The notes under the pieces: model-generated | The model's database searches: none | What the model saw: only the letters and a program-made list of their open reading frames with translations | Told to the model about the DNA's origin: nothing | Assembly (NCBI RefSeq): GCF_000298235.1 | Contig: NZ_BAHE01000014.1 | Coordinates: 62,001-126,000 of the forward strand | From: Gordonia namibiensis NBRC 108229 | Lineage (GTDB): Bacteria > Actinomycetota > Actinomycetes > Mycobacteriales > Mycobacteriaceae | DNA: 64,000 bases | Direction of reading: 5' to 3' | Shown: one piece after another, positions 29,848-37,908 of the stretch | How the letters are laid out: each line of letters begins with the position of its first letter | How positions within the stretch are numbered: position 1 is the first letter of the stretch | Translations under genes and position numbers: made by a program

Positions 29848-30309
29848 GGCCTTGCCGGACTCGGACGACGCCGAACGCAGATCGTCGATCTCGCGCTGGA
29901 AGTCCTCGACGGAGTCGAACGAGCGATACACCGACGCGAAGCGCAGGTAGGCGACCTCGTCGAGGTCGCGCAGCGGCTTGAGGATCGCGAGTCCGACCTC
30001 GTTGCTGGGGATCTCGGCCGATCCACTGGCACGCACCGTGTCCTCGACCTGCTGGGCCAGCTGGGCCAGCGCGTCCTCGGCGACGTGGCGTCCCTGGCAT
30101 GCGCGCCGGACGCCCCTCATCACCTTCTCGCGACTGAACGGTTCGGTGACACCGTTGCGTTTGACCACCGAGAGCACTGCGCTCTCCACGGTCGAGAAGC
30201 GTCGCCCACACTCCACGCAGGAGCGGCGGCGCCGGATGGCCTGCCCCTCATCAGCGACACGCGAGTCGATGACCTTGGTGTCGTCGTTCTTGCAGAAGGG
30301 GCAGCGCAT
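29821..30309 (-). CDS. nrdR: ribonucleotide reductase regulator NrdR
   Basis: 162 aa from the ATG at 30309 (GAGGAT upstream). An N-terminal zinc ribbon with C3, C6, C31 and C34 is followed by an ATP-cone domain (about residues 47-137) that senses ATP/dATP. It represses ribonucleotide reductase genes through NrdR boxes (established family role). The acidic/Ser-rich C-terminal tail of about 20 residues overlaps the end of hrpA. It lies downstream of the LysM protein gene on the same strand, as Rv2718c-Rv2719c. Confidence 0.95.
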   Translation of the reverse strand: MRCPFCKNDDTKVIDSRVADEGQAIRRRRSCVECGRRFSTVESAVLSVVKRNGVTEPFSREKVMRGVRRACQGRHVAEDALAQLAQQVEDTVRASGSAEIPSNEVGLAILKPLRDLDEVAYLRFASVYRSFDSVEDFQREIDDLRSASSESGKASAESVKSS

Positions 30310-30392
30310 CGTATCCTCACGCAGGTCACGGGACACTCTGATGCAGCCGGGCCGCATGCCAGGCCGGTAGTCGGCCGGTCCCTGTGACATCG

Positions 30393-30398
30393 AGGATA
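30393..30398 (-). promoter_or_regulatory. possible nrdR -10 element
   Basis: TATCCT on the minus strand fits TANNNT and would start transcription near 30386, about 77 nt before nrdR. There is no clear -35. It lies between the LysM gene stop (30409) and nrdR. Confidence 0.3.
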
Positions 30399-30408
30399 CC
30401 GCCCGCGT

Positions 30409-30963
30409 TCAGTGGTACCGGGGGGCGAGGAGCGGCTGGCCGACGCGCAGGCCGCTCGACGGGAGGTCGTTCAGCTGGACGATCTCGTCGACAACTGCCT
30501 CACGGGGCATCTCGGGGGCGACACGAGATGCGATGGTGCTCAGCGAGTCACCCGAGCGCACATGCACGACCTCGGTGCCGACCGAGGACGGCGTGACCGT
30601 GGCGGCATAGTTCTGGCCGACGACCGCGATGACCCAGACGGCCAGCGCGAGTCCGACACCGGCGAGGATGGCCGTCGCCGTGCGCCGGCGCCGGCGGATG
30701 ACCGCCGAGGGGGCGGTCTGCGCGGGACGCGAGGCCGGCACGACCGGTCCACGACCGCGCAGACCGACCGGCGAGGCGCACTGCGTGGAGGCGATCCGGC
30801 GGACCCGGACCGCAGACTCCGACACCGGGCGACCGTCGACGGGACGGCGCCCGTCGCCACGGCGCATCGGGCGCGGACGCTGCAGGACGTCACCGCGGAC
30901 GGGGACGGTGGAGCGGACGGGGACGGTGGAGCGGACGGGGTCGATGAGAGTGGCGGTGCGCAT
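30409..30963 (-). CDS. LysM-domain membrane protein, Rv2719c/ChiZ-like
   Basis: 184 aa, ATG with GGAGGG upstream. There is an Arg/Pro-rich cytoplasmic N-terminus of about 90 residues, one transmembrane helix (about 97-117), and an external LysM peptidoglycan-binding domain (about 133-183: VVHVRSGDSLSTIASRV). M. tuberculosis Rv2719c (ChiZ) is a DNA-damage-induced cell-wall protein that slows division. The same gene order and an upstream SOS box support that role here. The N-terminal repeat VRSTVP reflects an 18-nt tandem repeat. Confidence 0.88.
   Translation of the reverse strand: MRTATLIDPVRSTVPVRSTVPVRGDVLQRPRPMRRGDGRRPVDGRPVSESAVRVRRIASTQCASPVGLRGRGPVVPASRPAQTAPSAVIRRRRRTATAILAGVGLALAVWVIAVVGQNYAATVTPSSVGTEVVHVRSGDSLSTIASRVAPEMPREAVVDEIVQLNDLPSSGLRVGQPLLAPRYH
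30895..30940 (-). repeat. 18-nt tandem repeat, 2.5 copies, in the LysM protein gene
   Basis: GCGGACGGGGACGGTGGA (plus strand) at 30895-30912 and 30913-30930, then a partial copy to 30940. Copies are identical, so this is a recent or actively varying repeat. It encodes repeated VRSTVP in the disordered N-terminus. Confidence 0.9.
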
Positions 30964-31052
30964 GGTGCCCTCCGTGTTTCCGGTCGAACTGTGTCCGGGC
31001 GTCCGACTGCGTCGTCGGCGTTCGAACTGTTCGAGTGTCGATCATCTGTTCG

Positions 31053-31068
31053 ATGAACTGATGTTCGA
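31053..31068 (-). promoter_or_regulatory. LexA (SOS) box facing the LysM protein gene
   Basis: ATGAAC-TGAT-GTTCGA matches actinobacterial SOS consensus TCGAAC-N4-GTTCGA in 10 of 12 arm positions. It lies 90 nt upstream of the LysM gene. A further TCGAAC-T-GTTCGA at 31022-31034 has the right half sites but a 1-nt spacer, so it probably does not bind LexA. Confidence 0.6.
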
Positions 31069-31106
31069 TTTGTAGCACGGCGCTCCGACAATTGTCTCGC
31101 GACACG

Positions 31107-31147
31107 TCGAACAAATGTTTGATGCGGTCGGCATTCTGGGCTAGGGT
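31107..31147 (+). promoter_or_regulatory. lexA promoter with overlapping SOS box
   Basis: SOS box TCGAAC-AAAT-GTTTGA at 31107-31122 (one mismatch from consensus). A -35 TTGATG (31119-31124), 17 nt, and -10 TAGGGT (31142-31147) follow, so LexA would block the -35. This is classic autorepression. Confidence 0.75.
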
Positions 31148-31202
31148 CGTCGGCAGACAAGCGATCTACCAGCACGTTCGGAAATCGAGAGGAAGCCCGA
31201 TC

Positions 31203-31910
31203 ATGAGCGATGACGGCGGTAAGCGCACCGGAGCGCGGGGCGCCGACGAGCCCGTCACCCCGGCAGACATGGCGGCGGCCGAGGCCTCGCTGACGCCGCG
31301 GCAGCGCGGAGTTCTCGAGGTGATCCGCAAATCCGTGCGCGAACGCGGTTACCCGCCGAGCATCCGCGAGATCGGTGACGAGGTGGGTCTCACCTCGACC
31401 TCATCCGTTGCCCACCAGCTGCGGACACTCGAACGCAAGGGTCTCCTCAAGCGCGACGCCAATCGTCCGCGCGCGGTGAACATCGCGCCGAGCGAGCCGC
31501 CGACGCCCACCTCACCGACCGGTGGTGCGCTACCCGAGCCCACCTTCGTGCCGGTGCTCGGCCGGATCGCCGCCGGCGGCCCGATCCTCGCCGAAGAAGC
31601 CGTCGAGGACGTGTTCCCGCTCCCCCGCGAGCTCGTCGGCGAGGGTTCGCTGTTCCTGTTGAAGGTCGTCGGCGAGTCGATGATCGACGCGGCGATCTGC
31701 GATGGCGACTGGGTGGTCGTCCGCCAGCAGAACGTGGCCGACAACGGTGACATCGTCGCCGCGATGATCGACGGCGAGGCCACGGTCAAGACCTTCAAGC
31801 GCCAGAAGGGTCATGTCTGGCTGATGCCGCACAACGAGCTCTTCGACCCGATCCCGGGCGACGAGGCCGTCATCCTCGGCAAGGTCGTCACCGTGATGCG
31901 GCGGATCTGA
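31203..31910 (+). CDS. lexA: SOS repressor LexA
   Basis: 235 aa from the ATG at 31203 (GAGAGGAAG upstream). The N-terminal winged HTH (about residues 53-85) reads [22 protein letters not shown] linker and the S24 peptidase domain follow. The self-cleavage site is A124-G125 (RIAAGG), the catalytic Ser is S159 (GESM) and Lys is K196 (ATVKTF). RecA filaments trigger cleavage and derepress DNA-repair genes. Its 3' end overlaps the convergent ptsI gene by 23 nt. Confidence 0.97.
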   Translation: MSDDGGKRTGARGADEPVTPADMAAAEASLTPRQRGVLEVIRKSVRERGYPPSIREIGDEVGLTSTSSVAHQLRTLERKGLLKRDANRPRAVNIAPSEPPTPTSPTGGALPEPTFVPVLGRIAAGGPILAEEAVEDVFPLPRELVGEGSLFLLKVVGESMIDAAICDGDWVVVRQQNVADNGDIVAAMIDGEATVKTFKRQKGHVWLMPHNELFDPIPGDEAVILGKVVTVMRRI

Positions 31911-33588
31911 CCTCTTCGTTCTCGAGAACCGCGGCGGCAGCCGCGCGGGCCGCAGCCGGATCGGCGGTGGCCAGCGCGGCTGCCGCTGCGTTTTCGCAGG
32001 TTGCGCGGGTGACGCCGGCGAGCCGGGCGCCGACCGCAGCGGCGGCAACCGGGGCACTCGACAACGAGGTCACCCCGAGTCCGACGAGCACACAGGCGAG
32101 GATCGGGTCCGCTGCGGCCTCGCCGCACACGCCGACCGGTTTCCGTTGATCCCGTCCGGCCCGCGCGACCGTCGCGATGAGGTGGAGGACGGCCGGCTGC
32201 CAGGGATCGGTCAGCGATGCGAGATCGGCCGACATCCGGTCGGCGGCCATCGTGTACTGCGTGAGGTCGTTGGTGCCGATGGAGACGAAGTCGACCTCGG
32301 CCAGGATCGCCGACGCGAGGATCGCGGCGGCGGGGACCTCGATCATCACCCCGGCGGTCAGCCCCCGTTCGCGCACCTGCGCGGCGAAGGCGGCCGCCTC
32401 GGCCGGTGAGGCGATCATCGGCGCCATGACCCAGGGGCTCGTCTCGGAGCCCTCGGCGGCGCGCGCGATGGCGTCGAGCTGGTGGGCACGGATCTCGGGG
32501 TGCGCCAGGGCGATCCGGTCGCCGCGCACGCCCAGCGCCGGATTGGCCTCCTCGGGCTGGTCGACGAAGCGCAGCGGCTTGTCCGACCCGGCATCGAGGG
32601 TGCGGATGACGACCTTGCGGCCGCCGAACGCGTCCAACACCTCGCGGTAGATGGCCGCCTGCTCCTCCACCGACGGTTCGTCGGCGCGTTCGAGGAAGGC
32701 CAGTTCGGTGCGGAACAGCCCGACGCCCTCCACCGGATGGTCGGTGGCCGCGCGGGCCGACGACCCGTCGGCGACGTTGGCCAGGATCGCGACCTCCGTA
32801 CCGTCTGCGGTGCGTCCGGGACCCGACCAGCCGGCGACCAGTGCCGCCTGACGGGTGTGCTCGTCGACACGGGCGCGGGCGGTGGCGTCGTCGGGTTCGA
32901 CGACGATCTCGCCGGTCGTTCCGTCCACGAGTATCACTGTGCCCGAACCGATCCCGGTGAGATCGGGGACGGCGACGACACACGGGATGCCGAGCTGCCG
33001 GGCGATGATCGCGGTGTGGCTGGTGGGACCGCCCAATCGGGTGACCAGCGCGATGGTGGTGGCCGGATCGAGCCCCGCGGTGTCGGCGGGCGCGAGGTCG
33101 TCGGCGAGGAGGACCGAGGGCACGTCCGGAGTGGGCACGCCGGGTTCGGGCAGGCCCAACAGTTCGGCGAGGACGCGGTCGCGGACGTCGTTGAGGTCGG
33201 TGACGCGCTCGGCCATGAGACCACCGAGCTTGGTGAACACCGCGGCGAACTGTTCGGTGGCGGCGACAGCGGCCGACGGCGCCGAGGCCCCCTTGGCGAT
33301 CAGCCCCGAGGCGGCACCGATCCACCCGCGGTCCTCCGCGAGCCCGGCGGTGGCGGTGAGCACCTCGGCGGCGACCCCGGTGTTCTGCGACGCACGTTCC
33401 CGCAGGCGCGCGGCGACCGCAGCGGCGGCGGCGGTGAACCGTTGCGCCTCGTCGGCGCGTTGCTCTTCGGCGATCTCGACGCCCGCGCCCAGCGCCTCTG
33501 CGGAGTGGTCGGGTCGGTGGCCCGGCCAGAGTGCGGGCCCGAGAGCCACACCACCGACGACCGGCGTCCCCGTCAGAATCTGCGTCAT
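31888..33588 (-). CDS. ptsI: PTS enzyme I (phosphoenolpyruvate-protein phosphotransferase)
   Basis: 566 aa from the ATG at 33588; the ribosome binding site is weak. It transfers phosphate from PEP to HPr, the first step of the sugar PTS. The phosphorylated histidine is H191 in GGPTSHTA. The PEP-binding TIM barrel holds [11 protein letters not shown] and the active-site Cys in [10 protein letters not shown] near residue 500. It is divergent from the fruR-fruK-fruA-ptsH cluster, making a complete fructose PTS, in the same arrangement as Corynebacterium. A CRP/GlxR-like site overlaps its start codon. Confidence 0.95.
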   Translation of the reverse strand: MTQILTGTPVVGGVALGPALWPGHRPDHSAEALGAGVEIAEEQRADEAQRFTAAAAAVAARLRERASQNTGVAAEVLTATAGLAEDRGWIGAASGLIAKGASAPSAAVAATEQFAAVFTKLGGLMAERVTDLNDVRDRVLAELLGLPEPGVPTPDVPSVLLADDLAPADTAGLDPATTIALVTRLGGPTSHTAIIARQLGIPCVVAVPDLTGIGSGTVILVDGTTGEIVVEPDDATARARVDEHTRQAALVAGWSGPGRTADGTEVAILANVADGSSARAATDHPVEGVGLFRTELAFLERADEPSVEEQAAIYREVLDAFGGRKVVIRTLDAGSDKPLRFVDQPEEANPALGVRGDRIALAHPEIRAHQLDAIARAAEGSETSPWVMAPMIASPAEAAAFAAQVRERGLTAGVMIEVPAAAILASAILAEVDFVSIGTNDLTQYTMAADRMSADLASLTDPWQPAVLHLIATVARAGRDQRKPVGVCGEAAADPILACVLVGLGVTSLSSAPVAAAAVGARLAGVTRATCENAAAAALATADPAAARAAAAAVLENEEVRSAASR

Positions 33589-33603
33589 GTGACCACGGTT
33601 ACA
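33588..33603. promoter_or_regulatory. CRP/GlxR-type site at the ptsI start
   Basis: TGTGACCACGGTTACA matches TGTGA-N6-TCACA except one base (TTACA). GlxR controls PTS genes in Corynebacterium (established). Here it would lie over the ptsI start codon and upstream of fruR. Confidence 0.5.
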
Positions 33604-33611
33604 AATTCTTC

Positions 33612-33657
33612 TTGACTTGTCAACACAAACAGGCGTAAACACAGTTACCACAACACG
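33612..33657. promoter_or_regulatory. ptsI-fruR intergenic operator region
   Basis: TTGAC-TT-GTCAA inverted repeat (33612-33623), followed by three spaced copies of AACACA or AACACG (33622-33627, 33638-33643, 33652-33657), 16 and 14 nt apart. The region is unusually A/C-rich for this genome. The likely ligand is the DeoR-type regulator encoded next to it. TTGACT could also be a -35 for fruR. Confidence 0.45.
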
Positions 33658-33694
33658 TAAAGCCACATGTTCCCACATTCAGAACGGAGCCGGT

Positions 33695-34465
33695 GTGTAC
33701 GCCGAGGAGAGACAGCAGGCCATCACCGAGGAGGTACGCGTCGCAGGACGCGCCTCGGTCGCCGAGCTCGCCGCGAAGTTCGACGTCACCAGCGAGACCG
33801 TCCGCCGCGACCTCGCGGTCCTCGAACGCGCCGGGCACCTGCAGCGCGTCCACGGCGGCGCCGTCCGCCCCGAGGTCCTGCGCGTGATCGGCGAACTGGG
33901 CATCGCCGAGCGCGAGACGGAACAAACCGAGGAGAAGGCGGCCATCGGCCGTGCCGCCCTCAGCTTCCTCCCGCCCGACGGCGGATCTGTGCTCTTCGAC
34001 GCCGGTACCACCACCTTCCGGGCCGCCGAGGCCATGCCGCGCGACCGGGATCTCACCGTGATTACCAACAGCCTCCCGATCGCCGGACTGCTCGCCGGAC
34101 ACCACGCCGACGGTCTCCACGCCCTCGGCGGTCGCGTCCGCGGGCTCACCCAGGCGACGGTCGGCGCCGAGACGGTCGCCGCGCTGGGACGACTCCGCGT
34201 GACGACCGCGTTCATCGGCACCAACGGACTGAGCGAGGCACACGGACTGTCCACCCCCGACCCCGACGAGGCGGCGGTGAAGGCGGCGATGGTCGCCGCG
34301 GCCCGACGCGTCGTCGTCCTCGCCGACAGTTCGAAGATGGAGCGCGAGGAGCTGTCCGGTTTCGCCGGCGTCGACGACATCGACGTCCTCATCACCGACT
34401 CCGGCATCGATCCGGAGTTCTCCGCCGCACTGTCGGCCCGCGGCGTCGAGGTCGTGATCGCGTGA
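33695..34465 (+). CDS. fruR: DeoR-family regulator of the fructose PTS
   Basis: 256 aa from the GTG at 33695 (GGAG upstream), beginning YAEERQQAI, the normal DeoR N-terminus. There is a winged HTH (ASVAELAAKFDVTSETVRRDLAVLE) and a sugar-phosphate-sensing DeoRC domain with FDAGTTTFRAAE and TAFIGTNGLSEAHG. It likely senses fructose 1-phosphate or a related ester and controls ptsI and fruK-fruA-ptsH (inferred from context and the Corynebacterium homologue). It overlaps fruK by 4 nt (GTGA). Confidence 0.9.
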   Translation: MYAEERQQAITEEVRVAGRASVAELAAKFDVTSETVRRDLAVLERAGHLQRVHGGAVRPEVLRVIGELGIAERETEQTEEKAAIGRAALSFLPPDGGSVLFDAGTTTFRAAEAMPRDRDLTVITNSLPIAGLLAGHHADGLHALGGRVRGLTQATVGAETVAALGRLRVTTAFIGTNGLSEAHGLSTPDPDEAAVKAAMVAAARRVVVLADSSKMEREELSGFAGVDDIDVLITDSGIDPEFSAALSARGVEVVIA

Positions 34466-35421
34466 TCCTCACCGTCACCGCCAATCCGAGTGTCGACCGG
34501 ACCCTCGAACTCGCCACCCCGCTGCGACGCGGCGAGGTCCAGCGGGCCGGCGTCGTCCGCGCCGAACCGGGTGGCAAGGGCGTCAACGTCACCCGCACCG
34601 TCGCCGCCGCCGGACTCCCGACCCGTGCCCTGCTGCCCGCTCGCGCCGGCGACCCCCTGCTCGCCGCGCTCGACGGCCTCGGGCTCCCCTACGACGCCGT
34701 CCCCGTCGACGGCGAGGTCCGTTCCAACGTCACCATCGCCGAATCCGACGGCACCACCACGAAGATCAACGCCCCGGGCGTGACCCTCACCGCAGCTCAG
34801 CTCGAGTCGCTGTCCGCTCTGATCCGAACCCACGCGAACGGCGCGGACTGGGTCACGCTGTGCGGATCGCTGCCGCCCGGAGTGCCGGACGACTGGTACC
34901 GGGCCGTCGCCGACGCGCTGGTCACCGCCGGATGCCGCGTGGCCGTGGACACCTCGGGAGCACCGTTGCGCGCCGCCGCGGCCGGGCGTGTCGACCTGAT
35001 CAAACCCAATGAGGACGAACTGGCCGAACTCACCGGCGCCGACGCCGCCGAGCTTCGTGATTCCCTGTCCCGCAACGATCTCCGCCCGGTGGTGACCGCG
35101 TCACAGGCCCTCGTGGAGCAGATCGGCGGCAGCGTGCTGGCCACCCTCGGCGCACGGGGCGCCGTCCTTGTGAGCCCGACTGGCACCTGGTGCGCGACCC
35201 CACCACCGATCGTCCCGCGTAGCACCGTCGGCGCAGGGGACTCGTCCCTGGCCGGTTTCCTCATCGCCCGGACGCGTGGTGCGTCGGCGCCGGAATGTCT
35301 CCGGTCGGCCGTCGCCTACGGATCGGCGGCCGCCGCGCTGGCCGGCACTGCCTCCCCCACCCCCGATCACCTCGATCTGGCCGGGGTCACGGTCACGGAA
35401 CTATCCGGGGCCGGCCGATGA
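34462..35421 (+). CDS. fruK: 1-phosphofructokinase
   Basis: 319 aa, GTG start overlapping the fruR stop. It is a PfkB/ribokinase-fold enzyme that phosphorylates fructose 1-phosphate, the product of the PTS, to fructose 1,6-bisphosphate. N-terminal ILTVTANPSVDRTLEL, PGGKGVNV (substrate binding, about residues 36-43), and the C-terminal anion hole TVGAGDS with catalytic base D260 are present. Confidence 0.93.
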   Translation: MILTVTANPSVDRTLELATPLRRGEVQRAGVVRAEPGGKGVNVTRTVAAAGLPTRALLPARAGDPLLAALDGLGLPYDAVPVDGEVRSNVTIAESDGTTTKINAPGVTLTAAQLESLSALIRTHANGADWVTLCGSLPPGVPDDWYRAVADALVTAGCRVAVDTSGAPLRAAAAGRVDLIKPNEDELAELTGADAAELRDSLSRNDLRPVVTASQALVEQIGGSVLATLGARGAVLVSPTGTWCATPPPIVPRSTVGAGDSSLAGFLIARTRGASAPECLRSAVAYGSAAAALAGTASPTPDHLDLAGVTVTELSGAGR

Positions 35422-35487
35422 GTTGACCCCGATCCCACCCCAGCAGAACCCGCACCACACCAACCCTCCATTGCCGAAGGACATCCC

Positions 35488-37551
35488 ATGACCGAGCAGA
35501 TCATCACCGCACAGACGGTGAGTCTCGACGTCGACGCCGGCGCCGACCCCGCCGCCGTCATCACCACCCTCGCCGATGCTCTGGCCGCGGCCGGACGGAC
35601 CACCGATCCCGCCGACCTGGCCCGCGCGGCACTCGAGCGGGAGGCCAAGTCCGCCACCGGACTTCCCGGCGGCATCGCGATCCCGCACGCGCGCACCGCG
35701 TCGGTGACGTCGGCGAGCCTGGCCATGGCGCGCCTGTCCCGCAAGGTCGACTTCGGCGCACCCGACGGTCCGGCCGATCTCGTCTTCCTCATCGCCGCCC
35801 CCGAGGGCGGTGCCGCCGCGCACATGAAACTGCTGAGTTCACTGGCGCGTTCGCTGGTCCGCCCCGACTTCGTTGCGGCCCTCCGCGAGGCCGAGACCGA
35901 CGACCGCGTCATCGAACTGGTCACCGAGGCGATCGACCCCGACGCCAAGCAGGAAGCCACTCCCCCGGCGGCTCCGGCGACGGCAACCCCGGCCGACGCC
36001 GAGACGCCCGCCGGAAAACCTGCCGAGGGCCGGCCGCGCGTCCTCGCGATCACCGCCTGCCCCACCGGGATCGCGCACACCTACATGGCTGCGGACGCGC
36101 TGAAGTACGCCGCCGAACGTGCCGGCGTCGACTTCGCGGTGGAGACGCAGGGCTCCTCGGCCACCACACCGTTCGATCCCGACGTCATCGCGTCCGCCGA
36201 CGCGGTCATCTTCGCGACCGACATCGGGGTGAAGGGCAAGGGCCGCTTCCACGGCAAGCCGGTGATCGCCTCGGGCGTCAAACGGGCCATCAACGAACCC
36301 GACACGATGATCGCCGAAGCCGTTGCCGCCGCACAGAATCCGGAAGCGCCCCGGGTGACCGACGACGGTGGCACCGACGCCGCCGCGTCCGGATCGTCGT
36401 CGGGTCTCGGACTGGCCGGTCGGACCCGGCAGGCACTCATGACCGGTGTCAGCTACATGATCCCGTTCGTCGCGGCGGGCGGTCTGCTCATCGCGCTGGG
36501 CTTCCTGCTCGCGGGTTACGAGATCGCCAACAGCACCCTCGATGCCGGGGGTTCCCTCAACGACGCCGCCTTCATCGCCCTGAACAACAGCCTCTGGGAT
36601 CTCCCCTCCGGGGGTCTGCTCCAGTACCTCGGCGCGGTGAGTTTCGCGATCGGGTCGGGGGTGATGGGACTCGCCGTCCCGGTCCTCGCCGGATACATCT
36701 CGTTCGCGATCGCCGACCGTCCCGGCATCGCACCCGGTTTTGTCGCGGGCATCGTGTCCCTTGCCGTCGGCGCGAGCTTCATCGGCGCACTCATCGGCGG
36801 CCTGATCGCCGGCGCCGCGTGCCTGTGGATCTCGCGGCTCCCGGTTCCGCAGTGGGCCCGTGGCCTGATGCCGGTCGTGGTCATCCCGTTGTTCGGCAGC
36901 CTGATCGTCGGCGGCCTGCTCTACCTGGTTCTCGGCAAGCCGCTCGCCTGGCTGACCGAGCAGATGAACTCCGGGCTCGAGAGCATGTCCGGCGGATCGG
37001 CCGTCGTCCTGGGCATCGTGCTCGGCCTGATGATGTGCTTCGACCTCGGCGGCCCGGTCAACAAGACCGCCTACCTGTTCGCCACCGCCGGTATCGCCGA
37101 CGCCGCGACGGCGGGTCCCGCCCAGTTCCAGATCATGGCCGCGGTCATGTGCGCCGGCATGGTCCCGCCACTCGCGCTGGCGCTCGCGACAGTCCTGCGT
37201 CCCGGCCTGTTCACCGAACCCGAGCGCGAGAACGGCAAGGCCGCCTGGCTTCTCGGCGCGTCGTTCATCTCCGAGGGCGCCATCCCGTTCGCGGCGGCCG
37301 ACCCCTTCCGCGTCATCCCGTCGATGATGGCCGGCGGCGCCCTGTCCGGCGCGCTGATCATGGCGTTCGGTGTCGAGCTCCGCGCCCCGCACGGCGGCAT
37401 CTTCGTCTTCTTCGCGATGAACAACTGGGTGCTGTTCCTCGTGGCTTTGCTGGCCGGCACCGTCTTGAGCGCGGTCGTGGTGATCGCGGCGAAGCAGTTC
37501 GGCCGGACCCGCGAGATGGCCGCGGCCGATCTCGAGGTCGTGGCAGCCTGA
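35488..37551 (+). CDS. fruA: fructose PTS EIIABC permease
   Basis: 687 aa, ATG start. Order A-B-C: EIIA domain (about 1-150) with phospho-His H67 in AIPHART. A Pro/Ala linker follows, then EIIB (about 183-285) with phospho-Cys C191 in ITACPTGIAHTYMA, a linker, and EIIC (about 310-680) with eight or more transmembrane helices, including GGPVNKTAYLF and EGAIPFAAADPFR. It imports fructose as fructose 1-phosphate. It is one complete three-domain protein. Confidence 0.95.
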   Translation: MTEQIITAQTVSLDVDAGADPAAVITTLADALAAAGRTTDPADLARAALEREAKSATGLPGGIAIPHARTASVTSASLAMARLSRKVDFGAPDGPADLVFLIAAPEGGAAAHMKLLSSLARSLVRPDFVAALREAETDDRVIELVTEAIDPDAKQEATPPAAPATATPADAETPAGKPAEGRPRVLAITACPTGIAHTYMAADALKYAAERAGVDFAVETQGSSATTPFDPDVIASADAVIFATDIGVKGKGRFHGKPVIASGVKRAINEPDTMIAEAVAAAQNPEAPRVTDDGGTDAAASGSSSGLGLAGRTRQALMTGVSYMIPFVAAGGLLIALGFLLAGYEIANSTLDAGGSLNDAAFIALNNSLWDLPSGGLLQYLGAVSFAIGSGVMGLAVPVLAGYISFAIADRPGIAPGFVAGIVSLAVGASFIGALIGGLIAGAACLWISRLPVPQWARGLMPVVVIPLFGSLIVGGLLYLVLGKPLAWLTEQMNSGLESMSGGSAVVLGIVLGLMMCFDLGGPVNKTAYLFATAGIADAATAGPAQFQIMAAVMCAGMVPPLALALATVLRPGLFTEPERENGKAAWLLGASFISEGAIPFAAADPFRVIPSMMAGGALSGALIMAFGVELRAPHGGIFVFFAMNNWVLFLVALLAGTVLSAVVVIAAKQFGRTREMAAADLEVVAA

Positions 37552-37625
37552 AGTCCGGACCCCGCCGAACACCCACACACCGACGAACAACCATCAGACA
37601 AGCAATCAGCAATACAGGAGGCACC

Positions 37626-37886
37626 ATGCCCAGCACCACCGCCACCGTCGGATCGGCCGTCGGCCTGCACGCCCGCCCGGCCACGATCATCGCCGAGGCC
37701 GTCGCCGACACCGGCAGCACCGTGACCCTCGGACTCGAGGGCGGTGACCCGGTCGACGCCGGTTCCGCGCTGATGATCATGACGCTCGGCGCCGAGAAGG
37801 GCACCAAGGTCGTCGTGACCGCCGAGGACCAGGCGGCCCTCGACAAGATCGTCACCCTCGTCGAGACCGACTTGGACGCCGACTGA
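37626..37886 (+). CDS. ptsH: PTS phosphocarrier protein HPr
   Basis: 86 aa, ATG with perfect AGGAGG. It carries phosphate from enzyme I to EIIA. The active histidine is H15 in GLHARPA, and the regulatory serine position is S47 (DAGSALMIM). It is the last gene of the fructose cluster. A 12-nt direct repeat spans its stop codon. It converges on hflX. Confidence 0.96.
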   Translation: MPSTTATVGSAVGLHARPATIIAEAVADTGSTVTLGLEGGDPVDAGSALMIMTLGAEKGTKVVVTAEDQAALDKIVTLVETDLDAD

Positions 37887-37902
37887 TCCAGACGCCGACT
37901 GA
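37875..37902 (+). repeat. 12-nt direct repeat, 4-nt spacer, across the ptsH stop codon
   Basis: GACGCCGACTGA at 37875-37886 ends exactly with the ptsH stop and is repeated at 37891-37902, with spacer TCCA. The flanks differ. This is the third case of the same geometry. Confidence 0.9.
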
Positions 37903-37908
37903 CCGGAT

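Noticed and set aside
35839-37590. 583-codon minus-strand open frame over fruA
   Set aside because: Shadow of the EIIABC gene; composition is typical of GC-rich antisense frames.
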